Shown here piece after piece: positions 1 to 7,635 of a DNA stretch of 24,605 nucleotides. Below the pieces are notes generated by a model. It was not told the DNA's origin and searched no databases. It saw only the letters and a program-made list of their open reading frames with translations. This stretch comes from Cellvibrionaceae bacterium (GTDB taxonomy: Bacteria; Pseudomonadota; Gammaproteobacteria; Pseudomonadales; Cellvibrionaceae). The stretch lies in assembly GCA_030597965.1 (NCBI GenBank), contig JAUVQU010000008.1, forward strand, positions 1-24,605, written 5' to 3'. Within the stretch, counting starts at the first letter, position 1; each line of letters opens with the position of its first letter. A program made the translations under genes and the position numbers.

Positions 1-1016
1 AGGCAGAATTACTGGAGTTGAAAGCTCAGGTAGGTGTGCCGGGTCGCGGTGTTGTGGTTGAAGCCAGGCTGGAAAAAGGCCGCGGTATTGTGGCGACTGT
101 TCTGGTACAGAGCGGTGAGTTGAAGCGCGGAAATATTGTTCTGGCTGGGCAGAGTTATGGTCGTGTGCGTGCCATGGTTGATGATCATGGTAAAGCCACT
201 CAAGAAGCTGGAGCCTCAACGCCTGTTGAAATCTTAGGTTTGAATTCTGTGCCGAATGCGGGCGATTCCTTTGTGGTTCTGGCCGATGAGCGTAAAGCGC
301 GTGAAATGGCAGAGCATCGTAAAGAGCTCGATCGTAAAGAGCGTATGGATCGTCAGCAGGCGGCCAAGCTTGAAAATATGTTTGCCAACATGGGTGCTGA
401 TGAGCAGAAAATTCTTCCTGTCGTATTGAAGACTGACGTACGTGGTTCTCTGGAGGCGATTCAGTCTGCCTTGGCTGAACTTGGTAACGAAGAGGTTCAG
501 GTGAACGTCATTGTTTCCGGCGTGGGTGGTATTACTGAAAACGACGTAAACCTGGCGCTGAGCTCTGGCGCAATTGTCTTGGGCTTTAATGTGCGAGCGG
601 ATGCTTCTGCACGTAAAGTTGCTGAGGGCGAGTCGGTAGAAATACGTTACTACAGCATCATCTATCAATTGTTGGATGAAGTGAAAGATGCCTTGTCAGG
701 CATGCTGGATCCTGAGCGTGTTGAAGAGATTGTCGGTATTGCCAATGTACGTGAAGTTTTCCGTTCGCCGAAGTTCGGTCAGGTGGCTGGTTGTATGGTG
801 GTTGAGGGTACGGTTTATCGCAGCAAGCCTATCCGTGTATTGCGTGACAACATTGTTATTTTTGAAGGCGAGCTGGAATCCCTGCGTCGCTTTAAGGATG
901 ACGTTAACGATGTGCGCAACGGTACTGAGTGTGGTATTGGTGTGAAGAACTACGACGTAAAGGTCGGTGATCAGATCGAAGTCTTTGATGTGAAAGAGGT
1001 CGCTCGTTCACTGTAA
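1..1016 (+). CDS. infB: Translation initiation factor IF-2, C-terminal part (5' end outside window)
   Basis: IF-2 is the GTPase that brings initiator fMet-tRNA to the 30S subunit and promotes subunit joining. The reading frame is open from base 3 (A-E-L-L-E-L-K-A) with no start in the window, so the G domain and N-terminus lie upstream. The 337 residues seen cover the regions after the GTPase: the beta-barrel domain II remainder (K-G-R-G-I-V-A-T-V-L-V), domain III (V-L-K-T-D-V-R-G-S-L-E-A-I) and the C-terminal fMet-tRNA-binding domain (SPKFGQVAGCMV, ELESLRRFKDDVN, GIGVKNYDVKVGD). The match to E. coli IF-2 is continuous to the end. It leads the infB-rbfA-truB-rpsO-pnp order conserved in gammaproteobacteria. 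A TTG at 18 is not a plausible start. Confidence 0.97.
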   Translation, partial: AELLELKAQVGVPGRGVVVEARLEKGRGIVATVLVQSGELKRGNIVLAGQSYGRVRAMVDDHGKATQEAGASTPVEILGLNSVPNAGDSFVVLADERKAREMAEHRKELDRKERMDRQQAAKLENMFANMGADEQKILPVVLKTDVRGSLEAIQSALAELGNEEVQVNVIVSGVGGITENDVNLALSSGAIVLGFNVRADASARKVAEGESVEIRYYSIIYQLLDEVKDALSGMLDPERVEEIVGIANVREVFRSPKFGQVAGCMVVEGTVYRSKPIRVLRDNIVIFEGELESLRRFKDDVNDVRNGTECGIGVKNYDVKVGDQIEVFDVKEVARSL

Positions 1017-1039
1017 TTGAGCAGTGAGAGGGAAGTGTT

Positions 1040-1447
1040 ATGGCTAGAGAATTTAAACGTACAGACCGTTTGGGTGACGAAATTCAGCGTGTCTTGGCGA
1101 AACTGATTCAGTTTGAAGTCCGTGATCCGCGCATTGGTATGGTGAATATCAATGATGTGGTGGTGACTCGCGATCTGGCCAATGCACGTATCTTTGTGAC
1201 CTTCGTGGGTCGTGATGATGAAGCCGAGTGTGAAAAGGCCGCTGAAGCTTTGAATAAAGCCAGTGGCTTTTTACGCAGCCAGCTTTCCAAAGAGCTCGAT
1301 GTTCGCAGGACGCCAAATTTGCAGTTTAAGTACGACGTGACATCGGTGCGCGGACAGCAGCTGTCCGCGTTAATCGATAAAGCGGTCGGTGAGGACCGTG
1401 AAAATTCAGATGAGTCGGATGTTGAGTCCGGTCAAGACACTGAATAA
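1040..1447 (+). CDS. rbfA: Ribosome-binding factor A
   Basis: RbfA is a small KH-fold protein that binds the immature 30S subunit and helps 16S rRNA 5'-end maturation, especially in the cold. The 135 residues begin MAREFKRTDRLGDEIQRVLA and contain V-R-D-P-R-I-G-M-V and the LNKASGFLRSQL segment with downstream R-R-T-P-N-L-Q-F, all standard for the family. The tail after about residue 115 is acidic and low in complexity (E-D-R-E-N-S-D-E-S-D-V-E-S), which is common and variable. The ATG is preceded by a purine-rich ribosome site (GAGAGGGAAG). It lies 23 bases after infB and 17 before truB, so the three genes are almost certainly co-transcribed. Confidence 0.97.
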   Translation: MAREFKRTDRLGDEIQRVLAKLIQFEVRDPRIGMVNINDVVVTRDLANARIFVTFVGRDDEAECEKAAEALNKASGFLRSQLSKELDVRRTPNLQFKYDVTSVRGQQLSALIDKAVGEDRENSDESDVESGQDTE

Positions 1448-1464
1448 CAGGCGCCGAGGTACTT

Positions 1465-2406
1465 ATGGCGCGTAGGCGAGCAAAGGGTCGTCCCATCGAT
1501 GGGGTGCTGGTACTGAATAAAGACACCGGCATGACATCAAATGATGCATTGCAGCAGGCTAAGCGTCTGTTGTTTGCTCAAAAGGCGGGGCACACAGGTG
1601 CGCTCGATCCTTTGGCAACCGGAGTGTTGCCCCTCTGTTTTGGTGAATCCACCAAATTTTCCCAATTTCTTCTCGACGCGGATAAGCGTTACCGCACCAC
1701 CTATCAGTTAGGCGCCTTTACAACGACGGGCGATAGTGATGGTGAGCTGCTTGACCAGGTGGATGCCAGTGGTATTACGCGGGAGCAAATAGAGCAGGAG
1801 CTTGATGCATTCCGTGGTGATATTCAGCAGATTCCACCCATGTATTCGGCGTTGAAGCACAATGGTGAGCCTCTCTATAAATTGGCGCGACGCGGCATAG
1901 AAATAGATCGCCCGGCACGCCCGGTGACTATCTATCACATTGAAATATTAGAATTTCGAAGCGGTGCTGATGCGCAAGTGGATTTAGATATTAAATGTTC
2001 TAAGGGCACTTACATTCGCTCAATAGCTGAAGATTTGGGTAAGGCCCTGGGTTGTGGCGCTCATGTGTCTAAGTTACATCGCAGTGAGGCGGGTCCGTTT
2101 CTTGAGCAGCAGTGTATTAGCTTGGGTGATTTACGTGACGAGCGCGGCGAGGGTCTGGCGGAACAGTTGGATCACCACCTGTTGGAGGTAGATGCCCCGG
2201 TGGCTGATTTTCCGAGGTTGGATTTGCCTGCAGATACGGCTTTTTACTTTAGTCAGGGGCAGCCAGTAATGGACGCCAAGGCCTACCGTTTGGGCGCAGA
2301 AGGTGATATGGTGCGCGTCTTCGAAGAAGATGGTGCATTTTTGGGTCTGGCTGTTTTGAATGATGACGGTCTTGTGGCCCCCAAGCGCCTTGTGGCAAGC
2401 GCTTAA
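1465..2406 (+). CDS. truB: tRNA pseudouridine(55) synthase TruB
   Basis: TruB isomerises U55 to pseudouridine in the T-loop of nearly all tRNAs and also acts as a tRNA chaperone. The 313-residue length fits the family. The catalytic motif is G-H-T-G-A-L-D-P-L-A-T-G-V, and the nucleophile D48 has the same number as in E. coli. Other landmarks are the Y-S-A-L-K motif (P-P-M-Y-S-A-L-K-H-N-G) and the K-C-S-K-G-T-Y-I-R-S motif around residue 180. The C-terminal ~70 residues correspond to the PUA-like RNA-binding region. The ATG at 1465 follows rbfA closely and is preceded by CCGAGG, a reasonable ribosome site. It is third in the infB operon. Confidence 0.97.
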   Translation: MARRRAKGRPIDGVLVLNKDTGMTSNDALQQAKRLLFAQKAGHTGALDPLATGVLPLCFGESTKFSQFLLDADKRYRTTYQLGAFTTTGDSDGELLDQVDASGITREQIEQELDAFRGDIQQIPPMYSALKHNGEPLYKLARRGIEIDRPARPVTIYHIEILEFRSGADAQVDLDIKCSKGTYIRSIAEDLGKALGCGAHVSKLHRSEAGPFLEQQCISLGDLRDERGEGLAEQLDHHLLEVDAPVADFPRLDLPADTAFYFSQGQPVMDAKAYRLGAEGDMVRVFEEDGAFLGLAVLNDDGLVAPKRLVASA

Positions 2407-2635
2407 TTGCGTTGTAACTTAATTTTCGAAGGCGCGCTTAAAGTAGTGATTTTCGCGTTTTGGCAAGGAAGGGTCGCGCACAGCGAATGGAGCATATGAG
2501 TAATATGTGACTGAGTGAGCACGAACCTGACGCCGGCAAAGCGTGAAAAGTGCATTTTAAGAGTGCATGCTAGCCAATCTGTAAATATGCACGGGTTGCG
2601 CTGGATCTTTTAACGCATATTACGAGGATAGAACT

Positions 2636-2905
2636 ATGGCACTTAATGCCGTTGAAAAAGCAGAAATTGTTAAGGATTACCAGCAAGCCGAAGGCGACAC
2701 GGGTTCTCCAGAAGTTCAAGTAGCTTTGTTGACCTTTAACATCAACAAGCTTCAAGGTCACTTCGCTGACAACAAACAAGACCACCACTCTCGCCGCGGT
2801 TTGATCCGCATGGTTAACCAGCGCCGTAAGCTGCTGGACTACCTCAAGCGTAAAGATGGAAGTCGTTACAGCTCGTTGATCCAAAAGTTGGGTCTGCGTC
2901 GCTAA
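2636..2905 (+). CDS. rpsO: 30S ribosomal protein S15
   Basis: S15 is a primary 16S rRNA-binding protein in the platform of the small subunit. The 89-residue length is exact for the family. Characteristic segments are D-T-G-S-P-E-V-Q-V-A-L-L-T, H-F-A-D-N-K-Q-D-H-H-S-R-R-G-L and V-N-Q-R-R-K-L-L-D-Y-L. A strong ribosome site (CGAGGA) precedes the ATG. The 229 bases between truB and rpsO contain no gene. That length suits a promoter plus a 5' leader, and S15 autoregulates through its leader in E. coli, but I could not identify a specific conserved structure or a convincing promoter there. A clean terminator follows at 2911. Confidence 0.98.
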   Translation: MALNAVEKAEIVKDYQQAEGDTGSPEVQVALLTFNINKLQGHFADNKQDHHSRRGLIRMVNQRRKLLDYLKRKDGSRYSSLIQKLGLRR

Positions 2906-2910
2906 AATTA

Positions 2911-2940
2911 AGTGCCCGCTTTATGCGGGCACTTTCTTTA
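2911..2940 (+). terminator. Rho-independent terminator after rpsO
   Basis: A perfect 9-bp stem (AGTGCCCGC / GCGGGCACT, 2911-2919 with 2925-2933) encloses a TTTAT loop and is followed by a T-rich tail TTCTTTA. It begins six bases after the rpsO stop. It should end or attenuate rpsO transcripts before pnp. Confidence 0.92.
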
Positions 2941-2967
2941 ATGGCTTGTTAGTTTTGCTAGTCCGCC

Positions 2968-3034
2968 AATTTTTAAGGGCTATGAATTTTTAAGGGGCTA
3001 TCAAATTTTAATGGTTTGATGGATTTTTAAAAAG
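2968..3034. repeat. Degenerate ~18-bp AT-rich tandem repeats, rpsO-pnp spacer
   Basis: Four degenerate units follow one another: AATTTTTAAGGGCTATG (2968), AATTTTTAAGGGGCTATC (2985), AAATTTTAATGGTTTGAT (3003) and a partial GGATTTTTAAAAAG (3021). The first two differ by an added G and the last base; the others decay. No coding potential is visible. The function is unknown. Confidence 0.6.
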
Positions 3035-3063
3035 TGACAGGTCGTTCTGTTCGTACAAGTTTT

Positions 3064-3241
3064 TGCGGCTTTATCGAGCCGCAGCAATAATGTTTTCACA
3101 TAATTGATTGCGCCTGGCGTCTATCAATTGGTTGCTTGGTCAGTATTGGCTTGGGGTAGATAAGCCTCCAGCCAGAACGGAGCTGAAAAAGAATAAGTAA
3201 GGGGTTTGGGTGAGAGATTCCGACCCAACTGCTTGTGCAGT
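3064..3241 (+). promoter_or_regulatory. Structured pnp upstream region (several hairpins)
   Basis: The rpsO-pnp spacer (2906-3338, 433 bases) holds no gene. Besides the terminator and the AT repeats it contains hairpins that could form in a pnp leader RNA: TGCGGCT/AGCCGCA (3064-3070 with 3077-3083, 6-base loop), TTGGGT/ACCCAA (3206-3211 with 3223-3228), and ACTGC/GCAGT (3228-3232 with 3237-3241, TTGT loop). In E. coli the pnp leader is cut by RNase III in a hairpin and PNPase then represses its own mRNA. By analogy one of these hairpins could play that part. This is inference; no promoter in the spacer was convincing. Confidence 0.4.
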
Positions 3242-3338
3242 GACCACCGTAGCTTGATGAAATATTATTGTGAAAAGTGTCGATAAATAATTGTGTATAA
3301 ATTGATAATTAAATGATGATAAAGAGAAGGATTATATT

Positions 3339-5474
3339 GTGAATCCAGTGATTAAAAGTTTTGAATACGGTGACCATACCGTCACTCTGGAAACAGGCCG
3401 CATCGCTCGTCAAGCAACCGGTGCTGTGATGGTTTCTATGGGTAACACCAGTGTGTTGTGTACCGTTGTTGGCGCCAAGTCAGCAAAATCAGGGCAGGAC
3501 TTCTTCCCGCTGTCTGTGCACTACGTTGAAAAAGCATACGCCGCCGGTAAAATCCCGGGTGGTTTCTTCAAGCGTGAAGGCCGTCCAAACGAAAAAGAAA
3601 CGCTGACCTCTCGCCTGATCGATCGCCCAATTCGTCCACTGTTTCCAAATGGTTACATGAATGAAGTACAGGTGGTTTGTACTGTGATGTCTGCTGAAAA
3701 AGACATCGATCCAGATGTGCCAGCCATGATTGGTACCTCTGCGGCTCTGGCGATCTCTGGTATTCCTTTCGCTGGTCCAATTGGTTGTGCTCGCGTGGGT
3801 TACACCGAAGCAGGCGGCTATCTGTTGAATCCAGGTTACGCGGCTCTGGAAACCTCTGATCTGAACATGGTGGTTGCCGGTACTCAAGACGCTGTACTGA
3901 TGGTTGAATCTGAAGCCAGTGAACTGCCAGAAGATATCATGCTGGGAGCTGTACTTTACGGTCACCAGGAAATGCAGGCGGTTGTTCAGGCGGTTAACGC
4001 TCTGGTTGCAGACGCAGGCAAAGAAGCTTGGGTTTGGGAAGCGGAAGCTGAAAACGCTGAACTGAAAGCGGCTGTAACAGAAGGCTACGGCGCAGATATT
4101 AAAGCGGCTTACCAGATCACTGACAAAATGCAGCGTTATACTCGTCTAGGCGAATTGCGCAAAGCAGCCGTTGAAGCTTTGTCTTCTGATGAAGTGTCGA
4201 CCGACGATGTCAAAGGTGTCTTCGCTAAGATTGAGAAAACTACCGTGCGCCAGGCTGTGGTAAATGGTGAGCCACGTATTGATGGTCGCGACACCAAAAC
4301 AGTTCGCGGTATCAATGTAGATGTTGGCGTATTGCCAAAAACTCACGGTTCGTCTTTGTTCACCCGTGGTGAAACTCAGGCTATCGTAACTGCAACTCTG
4401 GGTTCTGCTCGTGATGCCATGCGTATTGATGCCTTAGAGGGCCAAAAGCGTGACCCATTCATGCTGCACTACAACTTTCCTCCGTTCTCGGTTGGTGAGT
4501 GTGGTCGTATGGGTGGTACTAACCGCCGTGAAATTGGTCACGGCCGCTTGGCTCGTCGCGGTATTGCTGCGGTATTGCCAACTGAAGAAGCTTTCCCGTA
4601 CACCATTCGTGTTGTAAGTGAGATTACTGAGTCTAACGGTTCATCTTCTATGGCTTCTGTTTGTGGTGCTTCACTGGCTCTTATGGATGCTGGCGTACCA
4701 CTAAAAGCACCAGTAGCGGGTATCGCTATGGGCCTAGTTAAAGAAGATAACGGCTTTGCGGTTCTGACTGACATTTTGGGTGATGAAGATCACTTGGGTG
4801 ACATGGACTTTAAAGTTGCCGGTACTACCGATGGTATCACTGCCTTGCAGATGGATATTAAGATTGAAGGTATTACCGAAGAAATTATGGAAATCGCTCT
4901 GGAGCAGGCACTGCACGCACGTCTGCACATCCTTGCTGAAATGAACAAGGTGATCGATAAGTCTCGTGACGATGTGTCTGAAAATGCACCTCAGTTCTCA
5001 ATCATTAAGGTTCATCCTGATAAGATTCGCGACATCATTGGTAAGGGCGGCGCAACCATCCGTTCTATTACTGAAGAGACTGGCGCTTCTATCGATATTG
5101 ACGACAGTGGTGCAGTGAAGGTTTACGGCGAAAGCACAGAATCTTTACAAGCGGCGTTGGATCGTATTGGTGAGATTACAGCGGAAGCTGAAATCGGCGC
5201 TATCTACGAAGGTGTTGTTGCCCGTGTTGTTGACTTTGGTGCGTTTGTTACTTTCTTGCCGGGTAAAGATGGTCTGGTACACATCTCTCAAATCGCTGAA
5301 GAGCGCGTAAACGCAGTATCTGATTACCTGAAAGAAGGTCAGACGGTGCGCGTTAAGTGCTTGGATGTAGATCAGCGTGGTCGCATCAAGCTTTCTATTA
5401 AAGAAGCTACCCGTGAAGAGAATCCGGTAGAAGAGGCACCTGCTGCCCCGGAAGCGGATGCTCCTGTTGAGTAA
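3339..5474 (+). CDS. pnp: Polyribonucleotide nucleotidyltransferase (PNPase)
   Basis: PNPase degrades RNA 3' to 5' by phosphorolysis, releasing nucleoside diphosphates, and is a trimeric partner of the RNA degradosome. Its 711-residue length equals E. coli PNPase. Domains in order: RNase PH-like 1 (about 10-145), helical linker (about 150-300), RNase PH-like 2 (about 310-540) with the catalytic set D484, D490 and K492 in D-E-D-H-L-G-D-M-D-F-K, a KH domain (I-I-G-K-G-G-A-T-I-R near 566), an S1 domain (G-V-V-A-R-V-V-D-F-G-A-F-V, about 622-690), and an acidic tail rich in E, A and P. The start is GTG at 3339 behind AAGAGAAGGA; homology begins immediately after it. It ends at a strong terminator. 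Confidence 0.98.
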   Translation: MNPVIKSFEYGDHTVTLETGRIARQATGAVMVSMGNTSVLCTVVGAKSAKSGQDFFPLSVHYVEKAYAAGKIPGGFFKREGRPNEKETLTSRLIDRPIRPLFPNGYMNEVQVVCTVMSAEKDIDPDVPAMIGTSAALAISGIPFAGPIGCARVGYTEAGGYLLNPGYAALETSDLNMVVAGTQDAVLMVESEASELPEDIMLGAVLYGHQEMQAVVQAVNALVADAGKEAWVWEAEAENAELKAAVTEGYGADIKAAYQITDKMQRYTRLGELRKAAVEALSSDEVSTDDVKGVFAKIEKTTVRQAVVNGEPRIDGRDTKTVRGINVDVGVLPKTHGSSLFTRGETQAIVTATLGSARDAMRIDALEGQKRDPFMLHYNFPPFSVGECGRMGGTNRREIGHGRLARRGIAAVLPTEEAFPYTIRVVSEITESNGSSSMASVCGASLALMDAGVPLKAPVAGIAMGLVKEDNGFAVLTDILGDEDHLGDMDFKVAGTTDGITALQMDIKIEGITEEIMEIALEQALHARLHILAEMNKVIDKSRDDVSENAPQFSIIKVHPDKIRDIIGKGGATIRSITEETGASIDIDDSGAVKVYGESTESLQAALDRIGEITAEAEIGAIYEGVVARVVDFGAFVTFLPGKDGLVHISQIAEERVNAVSDYLKEGQTVRVKCLDVDQRGRIKLSIKEATREENPVEEAPAAPEADAPVE

Positions 5475-5501
5475 GCTAGTGATGTGAGTGTTAAAGCTCA
5501 C

Positions 5502-5542
5502 ACCCATAAAAAAACCGCGCAATGCGCGGTTTTTTTATGGGT
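5502..5542. terminator. Bidirectional terminator between pnp and panB
   Basis: A perfect 19-bp inverted repeat (5502-5520 with 5524-5542) encloses the 3-base loop AAT. The core is CCGCGC/GCGCGG with a run of seven A on the left and seven T on the right, so it works as a rho-independent terminator in both directions. It separates the convergent pnp (+) and panB (-) units. Confidence 0.95.
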
Positions 5543-5563
5543 CAAATTTGCCAAAACAACGAT

Positions 5564-6391
5564 TTATCCAAACGTGTGCTCTTCGGCAGGGAAAGCACCT
5601 GATTTAACATCGGCGTTGTATTTATTGAGGGCGTCTGGAATATCTTTGGCTTCTACGAGGAAATTTTTAGAAAATTTAGGTGGCTGCTCTGTAAGGCCCA
5701 GAATGTCATTGATGACCAATACTTGGGCGTCTGTTTCGGCTCCGGCACCAATGCCGATGGTGGGCATGTTGACCGCCTCAGTTACTCGCTTGCCAACCTC
5801 AACTGGCACACATTCCAGTACCAATAAGTCGGCGCCTGCTGCGTCCAGTAATTTTGCGTCACGGATGATTTCTTCGGCTTGTTCATCGCTGCGTCCCTGT
5901 ACCCGGTAACCGCCAAATTTATTGACCGATTGAGGTGTAAGACCAAGGTGGGCGCAAACGGGAATGCCGCGCTCGCCGAGCATCTTGACGGTATCAGCTA
6001 GCCATTCACCGCCTTCCAATTTAACCATGTGTGCGCCGGCTTGCATGATGCGTGTCGCATTGCTCAGGGCCTGCTCGGGCGTGGCGTAGCTCATAAAGGG
6101 CATGTCACCCATGATGAGTGACTTGTTGTTACCACGGCGTACGGCTTCCACGTGATAGATCATCTGTTCCATGGTGACAGGAATAGTGCTGTCATAGCCT
6201 AGTACCGTCATGCCCAGACTGTCACCGACCAGCAATACTTCCACGCCGGTTTTTTGAGCCATTTGAGCCATAGGGGCATCATAGAGCGCTACAGTGGCAA
6301 ACTTGATGCCATCGCTCTTCATCTTGCGCAATGTGTTGATAGTGATGGGCTTGGTTAAGCCTGTATCTGAATTAACCGTTCCGTAAACCAT
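5564..6391 (-). CDS. panB: 3-methyl-2-oxobutanoate hydroxymethyltransferase (ketopantoate synthase)
   Basis: PanB transfers a hydroxymethyl group from 5,10-methylene-tetrahydrofolate to 2-oxoisovalerate, the first committed step to pantothenate and CoA. The barrel motifs are intact: L-L-V-G-D-S-L-G-M-T-V (metal ligand D57, E. coli D45), M-G-D-M-P-F-M-S-Y, H-L-G-L-T-P-Q-S-V and L-V-L-E-C-V-P with the catalytic Glu, ending in E-E-H-T-F-G. At 275 residues it is about 12 longer than E. coli PanB at the N-terminus. The ATG at 6391 has a good ribosome site (GGAGAAAGG) on the minus strand. It is last in the pcnB-folK-kinase-panB unit. panC, its usual partner, is not beside it; the unit runs into the terminator shared with pnp. 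Confidence 0.97.
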   Translation of the reverse strand: MVYGTVNSDTGLTKPITINTLRKMKSDGIKFATVALYDAPMAQMAQKTGVEVLLVGDSLGMTVLGYDSTIPVTMEQMIYHVEAVRRGNNKSLIMGDMPFMSYATPEQALSNATRIMQAGAHMVKLEGGEWLADTVKMLGERGIPVCAHLGLTPQSVNKFGGYRVQGRSDEQAEEIIRDAKLLDAAGADLLVLECVPVEVGKRVTEAVNMPTIGIGAGAETDAQVLVINDILGLTEQPPKFSKNFLVEAKDIPDALNKYNADVKSGAFPAEEHTFG

Positions 6392-6448
6392 AAATACCTT
6401 TCTCCAGTGTCTTTCCTGGTGTCTTTCATTGGTGTGAAAGCGCTGACG

Positions 6449-7141
6449 TTAAAGTGTCGGTGTGGGGTTGTAGTAATGGCGCCCACTTTTAATCCGTAAC
6501 ATATACTCGACCAGTTGCGCATAATGCTCTGGATTGTGTGCTAAATCCAGTTCTGCGGCGTTTACAATAAGCAGTGGTGCTTTGTCGTAATAGTGGAAAA
6601 AGTTCATGTAGGCGTCGTTCAGGCGTTGTAAGTATTCAGGGTTAATTCGTTGCTCACTGGCAATGCCTCGGCTGGCAATGCGTTGCTGTAGTTTGTCGCT
6701 GGGTGCCTGCAGGTAGATGACCAGGTCTGGTGTTGGGGCGTCGATGGTCAGTTGGCTGTATACCTGCTGATAGAGCCTTAGCTCGTCATCATCAAGGGTA
6801 ACTGATGCAAACAGCGGGTCTTTGTCAATCAGGAAGTCTGCGACACGCACGGGTTGAAACATATCGGTTTGTCGCAGCGCCTGGATTTGTTTGGCTCGTT
6901 GGAATAGGAAGTGCAGCTGTGTGGGCAGCGCGGCCGAAACTGGATCTTCATAAAACCGATCGAGAAACGGGTTGTCTTGTGCGTTCTCAAGCAGCAGCTC
7001 GTAATCCAGGCTGTTGGCCAGATGTTTGGCCAGTGTGGTTTTACCAACGCCAATAGGTCCTTCGATGGCAATGTAACGTGGCAGGTCGAGGCCTGTTAAA
7101 TTAAGATTGGCATCGATATTGATGTCTGGGTTGCCGCTCAA
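6449..7141 (-). CDS. Deoxynucleoside kinase family protein
   Basis: Members of this family (deoxyadenosine/deoxycytidine/deoxyguanosine kinase-like) phosphorylate deoxynucleosides for salvage; the preferred substrate here cannot be read from sequence. A P-loop G-P-I-G-V-G-K-T-T lies at 28-36. It is followed by E-N-A-Q-D-N-P-F-L-D-R-F-Y, the V-A-D-F-L-I-D-K-D-P-L-F-A segment where animal enzymes carry the D/E-R-S motif, and a lid-like stretch Q-Q-R-I-A-S-R-G-I-A-S-E-Q-R-I. The 230-residue length suits the family. The start is TTG at 7141, chosen because AAAGGAG stands six bases upstream and the frame gives a short N-terminal extension before the kinase core. It sits 11 bases after folK, between folK and panB, so it is probably co-expressed with cofactor biosynthesis genes. 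Confidence 0.88.
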   Translation of the reverse strand: MSGNPDINIDANLNLTGLDLPRYIAIEGPIGVGKTTLAKHLANSLDYELLLENAQDNPFLDRFYEDPVSAALPTQLHFLFQRAKQIQALRQTDMFQPVRVADFLIDKDPLFASVTLDDDELRLYQQVYSQLTIDAPTPDLVIYLQAPSDKLQQRIASRGIASEQRINPEYLQRLNDAYMNFFHYYDKAPLLIVNAAELDLAHNPEHYAQLVEYMLRIKSGRHYYNPTPTL

Positions 7142-7152
7142 GAAAATCTCCT

Positions 7153-7635
7153 TTAAGGCTCGAGTTCTACGAGTCCAGTTTTATCACATTGATGCCACAA
7201 GGACGCAATTGAATCGTCGTCCGGCAGCACTAGCTCACTGTTGATCTCAAATAGAGGGCCAAGTACAAAGCAGCGAGCTTTCAGGTGGTTATGAGGAACT
7301 GTCAGGCGTTCATTTTGAATGATCTTATTACCATAAAGCAATAGATCTAAGTCCAGAGTGCGAGCGCCCCAGTGGATCAGTCGCTTGCGCTCGTGGGCGT
7401 TCTCAATTGCCTGTAAAGCGTCTAACAACTCAAGTGCCGAGAGGCTTGTCTCAAGCAGGGCTGCTGCATTGATGTAATCAGCTTGCCCCTCAGGGCCTAC
7501 GGGTGTGCTTTTAAACAAGTTGGAGTGGTTGATTAGTCTCGATTGAGGTAGTTTCGCCAGTTCAGTAAAAGCCTGCTGCACCTGTACTATAGGGTTGTCT
7601 AAGTTACTGCCTAAGCCAATGTACGCTTGAATCAT
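7153..7635 (-). CDS. folK: 2-amino-4-hydroxy-6-hydroxymethyldihydropteridine pyrophosphokinase
   Basis: FolK (HPPK) moves pyrophosphate from ATP to hydroxymethyl-dihydropterin in folate synthesis. The start A-Y-I-G-L-G-S-N-L, the F-K-S-T-P-V-G-P-E-G-Q loop with D-Y-I-N-A-A, and the signature H-W-G-A-R-T-L-D-L-D-L-L-L-Y-G are all present. D95 and D97, the Mg-binding aspartates, carry the E. coli numbers. The usual P-H-P start of the P-H-P/N-x-x-x-x-R-x-F-V-L segment reads P-H-N-H-L-K-A-R-C-F-V-L. Length is 160 residues. Its ATG overlaps the pcnB stop by ATGA (7632-7635), so translation is probably coupled to pcnB. The folate product supplies the methylene donor used by PanB two genes on. Confidence 0.96.
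   Translation of the reverse strand: MIQAYIGLGSNLDNPIVQVQQAFTELAKLPQSRLINHSNLFKSTPVGPEGQADYINAAALLETSLSALELLDALQAIENAHERKRLIHWGARTLDLDLLLYGNKIIQNERLTVPHNHLKARCFVLGPLFEINSELVLPDDDSIASLWHQCDKTGLVELEP

Noticed and set aside
6407..6427. Direct repeat GTGTCTTTC (twice, 12-bp period) between the kinase gene and panB
   Set aside because: Only two short copies in a spacer that also holds the panB ribosome site; likely chance.
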